Source of the DNA: Tyto alba
Lineage: Eukaryota > Chordata > Aves > Strigiformes > Tytonidae
Reading direction: 5' to 3'
DNA: 64,000 bases
Assembly (NCBI RefSeq): GCF_018691265.1
Contig: NW_024881327.1
Span: forward strand, 28,716,464-28,780,463
Part shown: positions 14,147 to 26,600 of the stretch, in pieces
Layout of the letters: each line of letters opens with the position of its first letter
Numbering within the stretch: the first letter of the stretch is position 1
The notes under the pieces: model-generated
What the model was told of the DNA's origin: nothing
Seen by the model: only the letters and a program-made list of their open reading frames with translations
Databases searched by the model: none
Translations under genes and position numbers: made by a program

Positions 14147-14179
14147 AAAAACAAACCAAAACAAAACAAAACACAAACA
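14147..14179. repeat. CAAAA-type A/C-rich tract
   Basis: AAAACAAACC followed by CAAAACAAAACAAAACAC. Its units are the same as those of the other tracts of this kind in the window. Confidence 0.8.
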
Positions 14180-16211
14180 GTGCAGTGAAGCCTTCTTTGA
14201 TAGAAAAGAAAATATTGCACTGTTTCTACTTGGTACTGCCCTAATCCCAAGTGAAGCTAAAGTGGATCAATATTTTGTTTAGGAACCAAAGAGGTTCTAA
14301 TAGGCTCTTGTTTCAGACACGAGGTGATCATCTCAGAAATAATTGAAAAACAAAATGCTAAAACTACTGACTTTGTTCCCATGATGTGCATGTGTATATA
14401 CCGAAAACAAGTACTTATATCAAACAAATAGGATGTATTTTGATTGAGCAATGTTAATTTTCCTCTAATGCAAAATTTGAGTCACAGTAGTCTAATTATT
14501 CTGCTTCTCAGTCTTTTAGAAACTTTTTTAGACTCTGAATAATTTGCTTGCTTTACAAAAAGACAAATAAGTGTTACAGCAAACCAAAAAAACCCCAGAA
14601 TATAGTTGTTGTGTATATACGAGCATGTGAGGCGCTCCCACAGTAGCTGATACATATAAGCAGTCTTTTATAGCCTTAATTATATCATGACTGGAAAATC
14701 AGTTGCTGTGTGTCTAAATTCATTTGCACACATTATGTTTTTCAGCCCTGAGGAGTAATACGGTATATAACTACATCTGAAAAATAAACCAGTGAAATTT
14801 ATGTCATGCCGGTGTTTATTTTGTTGTAAAATTGACTTTCAACAAGCAATCCAATATCTAGTAAAAGGCTCTGATCAAGCAGGGTTATAATGTCATTAAG
14901 TGCTGCATTTGTTAATAGCTGCAAATATTTTCTTTTCTACTACTTAAGGGTGTTGAAAAGCTTGTTAATGGGAGTAGAAATGAGCTACAAATGAGTGTAT
15001 ACATATTATAGTGAAGTAATTCAGAAATTGCTGTTCCTATTTAAACTAAAAGAAAAATGTCAGCAAGTAAAAATTACCAGAGATCACAGAAACCCCTCAA
15101 CCATAGTGAACATCAGTATCCAGAATAATTTCCTGACAAACTGATGGGAGTTGGATTTTTGAACCACTTAATACACAATACGATGAATTAGTGAAGAACG
15201 TAAGAGACAGTCTTCACTTGCCACAGTCAGTAAATTTGAGGTTTAGGTCTGAGATTTGGAAAATGTTCCTCAGCCACTGTTGGCCTTCCCTGTGTTGAGC
15301 AGAGGTTACTGATGTGCCTGGTAACTTCCCATTGGAAACAACCCAGTGGAAGTTAAACTACTGTAGAAATATATCCATCCTCTCTTGGCTGGCTGCACTT
15401 TGTCATGGCAAGAAAGGAGATGATTTACAGCTTCCACATGAGTATTGTTTTCAGTTTTCATATCTGATGCTAGTTCATCACTCTTCCTCAGCTGCAGAAC
15501 AAGAGAGGGGACTCCTTCTTATGGGAAGAGATCTCTTCCGAGCAGCCCCTGTTGAGAGGGAGGGTGAAGCTGCTTTGATACAATAATACCTCTTGGGATT
15601 AATGGCATGGGAATCAATCAAATGAGCTTCAGACTGTGATTCAAACACAGTAGCATTTGAATATTCCCCATGGCACAACAGGAACAGAAGCTTGTTTTAG
15701 TGTCTTTCTGCTTTAAGCCATAGCATTATTTAAGAAAAGTAGAAAAAGCCTACATGGGCTCTTGAAGGAAAAAGCTTACATGGAATAAGTCATTGAGAGC
15801 AGTATCTGTCAGAGGTCAGAGATATGGTGGCTATGCAGTTGTATAAGGAGTCCAGGTTGCATTTGACTGGAGGCCACCCTGACTAGTGTTAGCTGATGCT
15901 AATAGCTTTCATTGCAGGTTTTGCACCACTGTAGAGCCAATGAAGCTCATATTCTTCTTTTGCACATTTTTCTTTGTTATGGGAATATATTCAGAGGTAA
16001 ATTAGAAGTAAAATCTAACTGTATCTTCTAAAATACTACCTGTGAAATCAGCGCTAAAAGCAATATTGGAAGGATAAAGCTTTTGTTGCGGAGTCCAACA
16101 TTTTTTCCTACTTCTTGATTCTCTGACCGCTATTTACTTATTGCTTCTGAAGTTTAACTATGAGATGTAAATTGCTGCTGTGTATAGCATTTTTTTTCCT
16201 ACTCCTTGTCA

Positions 16212-16240
16212 TGGTCTATTGTTAATTTATCAATAGACCA
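16212..16240. repeat. Perfect 10-bp inverted repeat (hairpin)
   Basis: TGGTCTATTG at 16212-16221 pairs exactly with CAATAGACCA at 16231-16240 around the 9-nt loop TTAATTTAT. The stem has mixed composition, so chance symmetry is less likely than for the pure A/T case. No T-run or coding region adjoins it, so it is not called a terminator or a microRNA precursor. Confidence 0.9.
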
Positions 16241-16951
16241 GATGAGATATGGCTAAGATGAACTGAGTTGAAAAAATATGTGTAAGACTGATGCCAAGGG
16301 AATGAATCTCAAATTTGTGGAAGTGCAAACTGTCTGATACCCAAGTAGTCACAAACAGCTTGCCATTCAAAAGCAAAGTAGTATTTAATGTGCAGTGCAG
16401 AACTCCAGTATGAATTAATATTTTAATTAACATTCTTGTAGAAAGAAATTAATCTTACAGAGCCCAGAATCTGTGAATTCCAAAAGATACCATAATTTGC
16501 TGTAAGAGAAAGCTAATAAAATGAGAAAATTCTGAATAGGAAGTAATTTACTGTTTCTCAGATGGAACATTCAGGTCCAGTCTTATCTCTACCATACAAA
16601 ATTACCAGTACATGTCTTCAATTATTTTTGCTGTTTGTGGAAGGGACTCAAGCCCTTGCTATAGCCTAAATCATTCTGTTTTCATAGCTGTATAAGTTGA
16701 TACTGGGTGCCAAGACCCGAAAGGGATGAATTGGAATGGTCCTTTTCAGCTTCTCTACCTATTTGCTGTGGATTTTTCCAGTACTTTTTCCTGCAAGTAG
16801 CAGTCAGATTGCACCTTTTCAAGCAGCAGGAGCAGAGGGAAATTTGGACGGACATCATGAGGCAGGTATGGAGAATGCAGCAAGAGTACAAGCACAGATA
16901 GCAAAGCTGTTTTGGGGGGAGGAGGGTGGGATTTGGGGATTTGATTTTTAG

Positions 16952-16991
16952 GTTTTTGTTGTTTTGTTTTTTGTTTGTTTGTCTGTTTGTT
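16952..16991. repeat. TTTG-rich tract
   Basis: Repeated TTTTTG, TTTTG and TTTG units. It is the strand complement of the CAAAA tracts elsewhere. Confidence 0.8.
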
Positions 16992-18282
16992 AAGCTTGAG
17001 CAAGGTTTCTTGCTGTTGGTTTCATTCTTCTCCTCCTACACCAATTACTGAATTATTTGCCTCAGGCATCAGATACTTATCTATTAGATAAGGAGGGGAA
17101 AAGATAATAATAGATAAGGCAAAATATTAGAGTGGAAAAACATGTGGCAGAAACAGATGAAAGAGAAACCGATAAGCAGGGAGTAGTAGTAGGACAAAGA
17201 GGAAGTTTTATATCTTGACAATGAGCTGTGAAAATCCTAAGTGTAGCTTTAACAAAAATGAAAATGATCTCAAAACCCACACTAGCAGGAATTACATTAG
17301 GAAAGTATTAGTCTTTTCTTGTAAAGGTGCAGAAATCTCTACACAGCACTATTTATCCTCTTATTCCAAAAGGAAACATCCTTAATGGATCTCTGTCTTC
17401 TCAGAGCATGAACTTGAGCAGTAATTTATTTATGCTTTGATGGTTACCTAAATATAAGAAATTCAAATGCAAATATTTGTGTTTGTAAATGTTAAGACAA
17501 CAAGGTAGGGAAGTCATTGTCTTATCCTGATCTGTTCAATCAAATGGAGAAGACAAAGAATAGACGGCTTTCACAAGCAGAGTGAGACACTGGGGGAGTA
17601 AGTAGCAAAAGTGCAGAGACCATGAAGAATTTGGAAGTTGAGAAGGTAATTTTTAATTCCTTTCTTGATACAGCAGAAAGGAAGCAAGTGAAAAGGTGAT
17701 AAGATAATTGCATATTCCTGCAGATTACTTGGTAAAATGCTTAGTAGGGCCAAGAATAATTGCTATGTAACTGACACTGGCTCTATTTACTTTGTAACAT
17801 TTATAGCAATTATCATATAATTAGACTGCCACTACCTGATATTTACTATGCAATCAAATGACAAGAGCTACCATGAAATGACGTAAAGAGAAGGAATATA
17901 GCAACAGTGATTTGTAACTTTAATCATTACCAAAGTAACAATTATAACATGGTTTAGGACATTTCTGACTCAAGAATGGCTTTCACAATGGTATATGTGC
18001 AAATCTCAGACCAAAATAAAGTTATTTCTTTCAAGGAGATTGAATTTTAGGCTCAAGATATTTACTCTGATGTTATTTTTGGCCATGCTCCATCGAGCTT
18101 GGACACACTCCCACTTGCATGCAGAGCCTGGAATAATCCCACTGCAGTAAAGCACTGGGGAGAAAGGAATATTATCTTCTCAGACTCCCTTCATTGCTAG
18201 GAGCACAGAGGAAGAGTAATCTCTGAAGGAAAATTGTGAAGTCTAATGAGATAAGATGTTTTCTAGAGGTGTTGGGTCTTTT

Positions 18283-18313
18283 TTTGTTTTGGTTTGGTTT
18301 GTTTTTTTTTTTC
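18283..18313. repeat. TTTTG-rich tract
   Basis: T-rich sequence broken by single or double G (TTTTGG units) and ending in a T-run before CCC. Confidence 0.75.
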
Positions 18314-18871
18314 CCTATTGACTATTAAAGGAGTCTAGGGTAGTTGTAATCCTAACAGAAGCACCTCTGTTAATTGCATGAAATTACATAAATTGCACTC
18401 AGGCCTGAATTAAAAAGCCAAATATATTAAAAATAAATTCACCAGAAGCCTGCCTGAAAAGTTCAGGCTCTGATTGGAAGATCTCCTGTGTATGCCACAT
18501 GTTTGTAAAATTATTTGCATCCCACCCCCGCTCAGCCTCAGTATAAATAACATTATCACTTTCAATGTCTTCATGTGTTTTGCATTTTATCCTACAAACT
18601 CTGAATAATTAGTTGAAAACTTATATCTGATATATGAAAATGATGAAAATGTAATCAGTGTAGCTTACAGTAAATTACTTACTAACCATGTGTCTTTGAT
18701 AAATTTGCATTTGGATCATTACTTTTGATTATATGATAAGCATATCAACATTTAAGGAGGATATTTGTGCAAATTATAATACACCTTCAACAAGTTAAGT
18801 ACATCAGTGTTACTGGAGATGAAATTATATCTTGCAGAATAGTTTCTAGTGAGCTAAAGTCTTTGCTCACC

Positions 18872-18897
18872 AAAAAAAAAAAAAAAAAAAAAAAAAA
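18872..18897. repeat. A26 homopolymer
   Basis: Twenty-six consecutive A after TTTGCTCACC. No gene-derived or retroelement body is recognisable upstream. Confidence 0.85.
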
Positions 18898-19462
18898 TGA
18901 CCTTGAAATAAGTCAAGAGAATATCTGTTACCAAACTGGATTCTCAGATCCTTGTTTCAATAAATATTCAATGAAAAGCTAAGAACTAAACAGAAAAAAA
19001 AAAGGACAAATGTTTATGCTTTGCAAAATTTATAGAAAAGTGTATCCACTAGGGATATATACCTCAGCTTCATGGAGCAATGAATGAATTCACAGATGTA
19101 TTTGCATATGCATCACATTCAAGATTATTGCTCCCTTGCTCCTGGATACTATTTTTGGGAAAGCACATGAGAGTCCCATATTTCATTCCCCTCATTTAAA
19201 AGGCTTCAAACATGGGAATAAAATCTGAAATGAAGAAAGTCTGAATCAGTAGAAGACTGGCAGAATGAAAAAACAGACAGAACACCTCTCATCCCTTGAA
19301 AAAAGATGTGATGATAAACTGAAGGTCTAAATTTATGTATCTTTGTTCCCATCCTAAATGGGTAACACTGATGTACTGAGGTTGGTAAAAATGACAACAC
19401 TGACAAAGCATCAATTTCAAGTTTCATAACTTTTTGTACAATAATAAAATCACTCTGGCCAC

Positions 19463-19490
19463 TTTTTTTTTTTTTTTTTTTTTTTTTTTT
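19463..19490. repeat. T28 homopolymer
   Basis: Twenty-eight consecutive T before CCCATTTC. It lies about 565 bp beyond the A26 run and is complementary to it. Confidence 0.85.
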
Positions 19491-20052
19491 CCCATTTCAT
19501 ACAACAAATACAGGTTTTTGTATTATCAAATCTTCCTCATAACCTTTTTTGGTATGGTTATTCATTACAAGGTTAAGTTTTTTAATCCAGCCTTCACATT
19601 TGCTTGATTCAGGAAATTACAATAGGTAATTTGCTGCACCTGTACAGAGAGAGTCTCTTCTGATGCCACTGATACTTTTACAGGCAATTCTGGTTTTTAC
19701 AGGTAAAGAATTTCATTTTGAAGTACAGACCTACTTTGTATAGATTTACTCATATTTTAGCATGGTACAGCCAGAATCAATCTACCTTTGTGCAGGTCAG
19801 AGATTCTGGTCCTCACTGTCTTCTCTCCCCTTGGGCTGAGGTGCTGTAAACTGTTTCTCGACCAGTGTCAGAGCTGCCTGACATAGAACTTCTTGTAGCA
19901 CACTTTTAATGTACATTCTCAGAAGACTACTGGGAAACAAAATTCAGCTTTTTGCAGCCTTCTCCAACACACACCTTGCTCCCAGAATGTATTTAATGTA
20001 TGTTTTTCCATTTCTTCAGTCACCTTACGTAAGTGGATTTAGTCATAGCTGA

Positions 20053-20288
20053 TTAGGAAGTGAGCAAGGCATCCCTGCCAGCTCTGCTCCAAAGATGATA
20101 AGACAATCCTTTGCTGTTTCTCCCTTCCATGGAAGAATACAGCGTTACATCAGGTGAACTTTGGTTTGAATTGCTTGGAGAATTCAGATGTCTGCACAAT
20201 GGTGATACCTTTTCAGACTGACACTGTCTCAGGCTGTAGTCAGCAAAGCTGGAACAGGCTTCTTCATTGACTGGGTCTACAGCTTCAC
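20053..20288 (-). CDS. Candidate terminal exon, unidentified product
   Basis: Read on the minus strand, a pyrimidine-rich acceptor ending TATTCTTCTAG precedes 20288. From there one frame stays open for 77 codons to a TAA at 20053. The peptide begins EAVDPVNEEACSSFADYS, is rich in serine and asparagine, and ends GRDALLTS. A possible donor, GAAAAG followed by GTATCA, lies inside and would give a shorter exon. An ATTAAA lies in the downstream minus-strand sequence near 19.9 kb and could serve as a polyadenylation signal. No domain or family is recognised. An open frame of this length is expected several times by chance here, so the call rests only on the splice acceptor and the protein-like composition. 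It may be linked to the candidates at 21518 and 29429, which lie on the same strand. Confidence 0.2.
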
Positions 20289-20655
20289 CTAGAAGAATAA
20301 AGCAGGATGGCAGCACCTCTGAAAACAGAGGTGATATCATCAAGCTCATTCTGAATTTCCAAGTTTAAACCACAAACCCAGTAGCAGCAACTTCTGGGAG
20401 CAGAGTCAGAGGATATGGAAATCCCCTTCCAGATATAAAGGGGAACTGAAAAGCCAGAGCCAGTGAATTTTATCTCAGTGTGTTATCTCCTGGCAAAGTC
20501 AGGTGTGCTTCATGGAAAATTACAAAAGCAATTCAGGAACTCTTGCCTCTGGGATGCTCGCTGCAAACAAATATTTTGAATTATTCATGAAATTCTGAAG
20601 AATGGTTTCATAATCACCAACAATCAAACCCAGAATTCACATGTGTAAGACACGA

Positions 20656-20674
20656 GCTTTAGCTTTAGCTTTAG
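20656..20674. repeat. (GCTTTA)3 hexanucleotide repeat
   Basis: Three tandem copies of GCTTTA plus one base. The unit is not the vertebrate telomere hexamer. Confidence 0.85.
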
Positions 20675-21517
20675 TCTTGCCAGGCAGGACTGTCATTTTA
20701 GCACAGTGGGGACCCCGTCATTGATTGAGACACTTCCATAATTAAATATTAAATCCTAAAAGGGATTAGTGGTTACTAGCAAGTTAAACATTCTGACTTC
20801 CTTTTCACTGTTTAAAATCCTGACTTTGGTGATACCACTGGCAGGATTACTCTGCTCTGCTCCTATTAACATTCTTTATTGCTCAGCCTAGACAGTGTTT
20901 TTCTTAGACAATATTTAACTTCCTGCTCTTCATTGAAGAAAAATTTATTATAAAAGTTTTTAGGGTTGGTTTGCAGCAATAAGAGAAGTGTCAACAGAAC
21001 AACATGTTATAGGACAGCAGTTTGAAGGATTCATCCTTAAATATAGCTATTGCAGAAATTCATCTACAACATACAGGGAACACAGATACAGGACAAAACT
21101 CTGCCTCATTTTCCAACTGGAGCCTAAGAATAGCTACTAATAAACTAACAAAGGTAACTCTGTTTTCAAAACTGTAACATTAGTTATCCTGTACAAAGAG
21201 ACTTAGAAAAATCTGTTATCTGTCCAAACACCAAAAAATGTGTGTGATACCACTTCGATTTTTTTTAATCTGCCATATCTTGGCCAGTGGATCAGGTACA
21301 ACATCTTCTGCATAATTACCTCCATCCCAGTTAAAACTGGCTTTCTTAGGATTAGGGAATTTTAAGCCTCTGACTTTTTTCTCATCATAATGACAACTGT
21401 GATTCAAGGTGGGGAGGAAGGTCAACATCTTGCAGAAATAAATCCTTGAAGACTACAGTATTGTTTTCCAAACAAGCAATGTCATTTCAGAATACAATGC
21501 AATTTACATATCTGAAT

Positions 21518-21962
21518 TTATTTGCACATCACTAGAAAGAAAGATCTTTCAATAGTATGGAATGGTTCCTTGCTATTCATGTAGAAGAAATTCTGTAATA
21601 AGCAGCCATTATGAAGTGATTTCTGTCTCTCTGTAAGTGTACATTTGAATAACTTTTTCACACTTCCTTTGACTGGAAAGAAGACTTTCAGACACAATTC
21701 TGAGCTGTATGGGCAAAATCCTGGTGTCACCAGAGTCAACAGAAACTTGCCATTGCCTTCAATGAGATAGAAACTTGACTCTGTGCAAGATAAAAATAAA
21801 CTCAGATGACTGGTTTCTTTTTGGATGTCATCAGAACTAAAATGCATGATGAACTTATTTATATGGACTTTGATACTTTCTTTGGATATGTCCTTGCTTC
21901 TGGGAAGAAGTCCAGGAGGTTCTTTCAGGTTCACGTAACTCATAAGAAACTGTAGCTGCTGC
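21518..21962 (-). CDS. Candidate exon, longest open frame of the window
   Basis: On the minus strand a good acceptor (a long T/C run, then CCCTTATTGTAG) ends just before 21962. From that junction one frame is open for 147 codons to a TAA at 21518. It begins in phase 1 with QQLQFL and reaches an ATG at 21943. The stop codon lies inside an AATAAA (21517-21522), so this could be a last exon with a very short 3' UTR. The peptide includes LTLVTPGFCPYSSELCLKV and a Lys/Ser-rich remainder. It has no transmembrane run and no motif that I recognise. No strong internal donor is seen. At this base composition one open frame of about this length is expected in roughly one of every few windows, so it is only mildly improbable by chance. 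The frame in the next 100 bases downstream is broken by stops. Confidence 0.33.
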
Positions 21963-22081
21963 CTACAATAAGGGAAGTGGAAAAAAAAACATCAACTTTG
22001 TGATAGAAGGTTCCTCAAAAAATAAGTTGGTATACTTCAGTGTATGAGAGATGAAGAAATAGATCAATACAGAATAATATA

Positions 22082-22145
22082 TAATGTAATTTTAAAGTAT
22101 AACAGCTCTAGTTTAATGTAATTTTAAAGTATAACATCTCTAGTT
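22082..22145. repeat. 32-bp tandem duplication, two copies
   Basis: The unit TAATGTAATTTTAAAGTATA (22082 onward) recurs from 22114 with period 32, and both copies run into CTCTAGTTTA. The copies differ by about one base (AACAGCTC against AACATCTC), so the duplication looks young. Confidence 0.9.
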
Positions 22146-22149
22146 TATA

Positions 22150-23427
22150 TCTCAGGAGCTTTGAAACGAAAAAGAAAGTGTTTAAACCAAATAAACTGGC
22201 AATGTGTTAGTATCAGGACTATGTGTTTGTGTGTGGTTTCCATTCTCTTTATGAAGAGGGCAGAACTTTTCTGGGTTTTTCAGAAAGCTTCCCCCAAATT
22301 CATAAGACAAAATGATGTCTTGAGATCTGTCATTCTTACTCTCTTAGAATTTTTTCGTTTTGTATAAATAGCATTTATACATTAATGTATGTTGTAATAT
22401 TTTTATAAATAATATTATCAGTTTTTTTTAAACATTTTTTAAAATTTTCACAGTGGAACTTTCCAAATTACTTACTTTGGGCCACCTTTTTGAGTGATTC
22501 CTGTCTCTGCACTGAAACAGGTGGTTACCTGGATTTCATTTATTTTTTAGCAGTTTTTTCTTGTCATTTTCATTACATGTAATAATAAGCACAATTTACA
22601 TTAACATTTAACATCTTTAAGGCCTCACAAGCAATGCTAAACAAAGGAATAAGGAAGAATAACATATACCTGCAGTTAATAAACCATTGAATAATCACAA
22701 TTTTAAAAGTAGATGCCTATGAAAAAATGATTCTTTATTCACTTTCAGTATCTCCAGTAAAGTGGTACAAACTAGTGAAGGTCAAACATGGTAAAGTTAT
22801 TAATGAACCTCTAGAATTTTTCATAGAAATTATAATGGTTGCTTTAGTAGGATTTTGCTGGTTGAAACTGATAATGTTAACAGAATGCCTAGAAGGTTAA
22901 GGGATAAATAAATTATAATATTTTATCAGGCTGTTGTAGGGTATCAAAATCTAAACGGTACGGCAAGATGATTGTTTGGTAATGTGTGTGTGTGTGTAGA
23001 CAAGCGTTTATTACAGGTGTGCCTGGGAATGTCTTTTACCCAAGCTCTAGCAGTCTTATTCTTCTACTTCTCCGTCCCACTGAAGACCCATTTATGTTGA
23101 CACTTGCCTCCAAACTGACCCTGAGGAATTCTTAACCGTCTCATTTAGGGCAGCAAGCGGAAAGGTTTATTTGTTTCCTCTCTTGATCTTGTATACACTC
23201 AGAGAGGTAAACATGTTCTCAGTGTCCTATTTTGTTACTTGGGAACCACTCCTTTCCTGGCACTGATGCTGGGTGTGACATGGACTCTGTTCTCACTTGT
23301 TGATGGACAGTTATAAAAGACCTAAATTAGTGTCCACAGTTACATTCTTGCCATTTAGAAAAGCTTGTCTGTATCAGTCATTATATAAATAATAATTAGA
23401 TGAAAAAAAAAAGATAGGAAAATATCT
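22150..23427. other. Gene-free AT-rich unique sequence
   Basis: There is no supportable exon. A minus-strand GTAAGT near 22471-22485 has no convincing open frame before it. A short (TG)n lies at 22983-22997. Confidence 0.6.
22983..22997. repeat. Short (TG)n microsatellite
   Basis: About seven perfect TG units. Confidence 0.85.
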
Positions 23428-23632
23428 AAAGATGTAATCTAGTCCATTCTCTTATCGTCAGCCAGGATCAAATTTACCCATGTCATTCTTTATATTCTCC
23501 TAGACAGTCCTTAGATATGTCCAATGGTGGACATTCACCAAGATTACTAGGTGATCTACTGTTGATCCTCCATAGCCATAGTGTTAGAAAGATTTTCCTG
23601 ATTTCTGACATGAAGATCAGTCACTGCAAATA
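23428..23632 (+). mobile_element. Old, degraded CR1-like LINE fragment
   Basis: Several words occur in the order seen near the 3' end of avian CR1 LINEs. They are GTAATCTAGTCCATTCTCT at the start, CACCAAGATTACTAGGTGA in the middle, and GTGTTAGAAAGATTTTCCTGA near the end. In CR1 these correspond to the 'vicinity of CTAGTCCA', 'CC.CCCT.GG..A' and 'TTAGAAAGTTTTTCCTAA' blocks. This match is from memory of the family, not from a search. The copy is heavily diverged and lacks the terminal CR1 octamer repeat. No open reading frame survives. Confidence 0.5.
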
Positions 23633-26600
23633 ACGCTGGAAACTTTTTGTCTGTGGATCTGAATGATAAACTACTCTCTTTAGAGAGTTTGAATATTTTT
23701 TACTATAAGGCTCTGAAATCCTCAGACTGACACAGTTAGTTTATTTGTCATTGTCATAATTCTGTGGCAGAAATTAACAAAATCAAGTTGATATGATCTG
23801 CCTTAATTCTGATATTCTAAAATTGTTAACACAATTTGAAATTTCAATTTTTTTCAAAATGAATCAGAACACATTTACATACATGTGTATGGGCATATAC
23901 ACACACTCACACCCTGAATTCATGGCAGATATACAGACATACATACTTATATGGACATGGACTCTCCCATATGGCCTCCACTTAACATTGTCTTACTGAG
24001 AATCCATTGATATAGAGCTTTAGGCATGTCCCCAAAATGTCAGATAGCTTAATTTTAAAAAGCTGCCTTCAATAATTCTACTTTAATGTCTACCAGAGGT
24101 TGAATTCCACCCAAGAAAACCCGATTATTGAACTGGATTCTTAAATATATCTTTCTGTAAATATTTAATGAAAAACTGACAACAGAAAAATGTTTGGTTT
24201 CCACCCCGTCCCCTCACCCCTAATTAATAACACAGGGTCCCACTTTAACATTATACACCTTGGGTTAGTTTGTACTTGGATGATTCTGTACTGGTGTAGA
24301 TGAATTTGCAAATATAATCACACAGCCCACCTCTCTGTGTGACTAGGTGAGCTTTTGGAAAGTAGGAGTGCCAGGTCAAGATTTTAAAAGCTTTTTCAGC
24401 TGTTTTATGAGGATAGGAATTCTTATAAAGAGCAAATAAGCACACAATCAGTGAAAGGATGAAAAAAAAAGTAGAACAGTTGCCATAAATCCAGACAGCA
24501 GAAGTGCTTAGTGTGTGTCTACATTACTGACTGATATGTATAGAGAGATACCTGCTACATTTTGTCTACACTTTATTTGGAGCAGTCTGCATGGTGTTCC
24601 GTTGCAGTGTTTAGAATTTGATACCAGAGCGGTGTGGATTCAAGAGCACCAGGAACGTATTAAATTGTGCAGCATGAGACTCTTGAGTGCAGATGTAAGG
24701 CAAACTTACAAGAGAAAATATTTTCTCCAATATATTAAATTGCAATTGTAATTGCATTCTTGGCATATAGTTGGTTCAGCAGTACAAATAGGACTGAATA
24801 GAAATGGGGAAATTACCCACAAAATCTCTTTTAGTTTTCCCCAAAACATCTGAAAAAATGGCCCATGGAGCAATTTATCCTGGCTATCATGGGATGGTAG
24901 TGCAGAGTTTCCATGAGAATCAGTCATTCATTAATGTCAGTGTCCTTGAGCACAAAGGAGAACACTAGATATTGTGACACTTGTAAATATAGATTAGTGT
25001 TTGACAAAGCAACAAACTCTTTATTGTGCCACCATGGTAGAACATCTTCCATGTGACTGGTCACACAGATAATGGGTTCTGACTCCTGTACTTCCGACCA
25101 CAGACTGTTTAATGTAGCATTAGTGACAAAATCTATATTTAGGATGGGATATATCTCCCTTAACTTTAGCCACCAAAAAGACTCTCTAATCTAAGCTAGC
25201 CATCAACGATCTAACTAGATTCCCACAGTCAATGAAGAGAGATCTTCTATATCTATCTTCATCACCTGAACCACTTCCTGACAGAAGTTCATCTCCTCCC
25301 ATTGTCTTCCAAGAGATCTAGAAGATTAGCATAGATACATCCTTATCATTCAGACAGTCTAAATGAGACTAAATGATTCCCACTCTCAAGGAAAACCGAT
25401 AAATAGGAAGTTTCTGTGGAATACAAATCTAAATTTGGTAAAGACAATTATATCCATTCATGACAAGGAGGCATTCTGCAGAAATAACATTGCTTTGACA
25501 AAAAGATCACTTTGTCATAGTTTTTATCCAAGTTCAGATGTATTAACAAGTCTTCAAGACAGAAAAAGATAAGTGAAAGATTTAAGAGATGAAATACTAA
25601 GGCAGGGTAGATTGCGGGGTTTTTACCTTCCTGATGAGTTTTGCCCTTCAGAGCAGAGAGAAGATGGAGGAAGCACAGAACCAACAAGGTTGTGGGTGTG
25701 TTTGTGTACATGTAATTGAAAGTTCATTGTTCAGTAGATCAACCTGGTTTTGCTGTTGAATTCCCTATTTAAAATATCTTATTTTTGTATGAGACTGTGC
25801 TATGTATAAATGCTATAGGTTCAAATAATTTATTATTTCTATATCTTTGTTCATGGTCTCCTAAGAAGGAAATAACTGTTTCTAAAGTTCAAAGCTTCCT
25901 GACTACTTTTGAAGTCATGACAGCACTGTTCCTAGGGAGGGCTCTGATCTCGGCAGCTGTCCCTCAGGAATAAAAGTAAATTAATGGGAAAAAAAAATCA
26001 TAGAGATATAAAACGGTGCTTTCATCAATAGTGCTTTTCAGTTTTGCTTTATGATATGTCATCTGGTGTGGGAGGGGAAGCAAAGTAACTTGTACTTTGA
26101 AGTGGTAGCATGTTCTGAAGCAGTCATTAATGTAGTTCATACTTCTTCTTAGGTACCTGAGAGTCCCTGAATTTTTGAGGTGCTCTGTGCTGCCAGGATA
26201 CCTTGCAAAACCCAGGCCTGTGCAAGCAGCTTGGAGGGAAAAAATATGACAAACTATTAACTGGAGAGGTTTGTGGTTGAAAATATAAATTATTTTCCAG
26301 TTAAGATTTCCAGCTTTTTACAAAGACCTTACAGCTAACCTAGTTTTCAAAAAAGTATCTTACATTATTTACAACTAAGAAAAGTAGTTTTCTCTTTAGC
26401 TTCTTTTAATTTCAAGTTGATAAGTTAGATCATATGTTTTACTTTCTTCACATTTAAATTATTAAGACATAAAATTTTTTCACGTTATATTACAAATACA
26501 TGAGCACGTTTCTATAATTTTCATCAGTTTGCACACACTTTCATAATGTGTTAATGCCTGACGCATACATTTATTTCTAATCTTACCAATGAATTTTAAT

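Larger units (their letters stand above)
14180..19900. other. Gene-free AT-rich unique sequence
   Basis: Mostly unique sequence that includes a possible conserved segment (14640-14960), a hairpin (16212-16240), TTTG-rich tracts and two very long A/T runs. No supportable exon is seen. A less AT-rich patch at about 18090-18210 matches no repeat I recognise. Confidence 0.6.
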
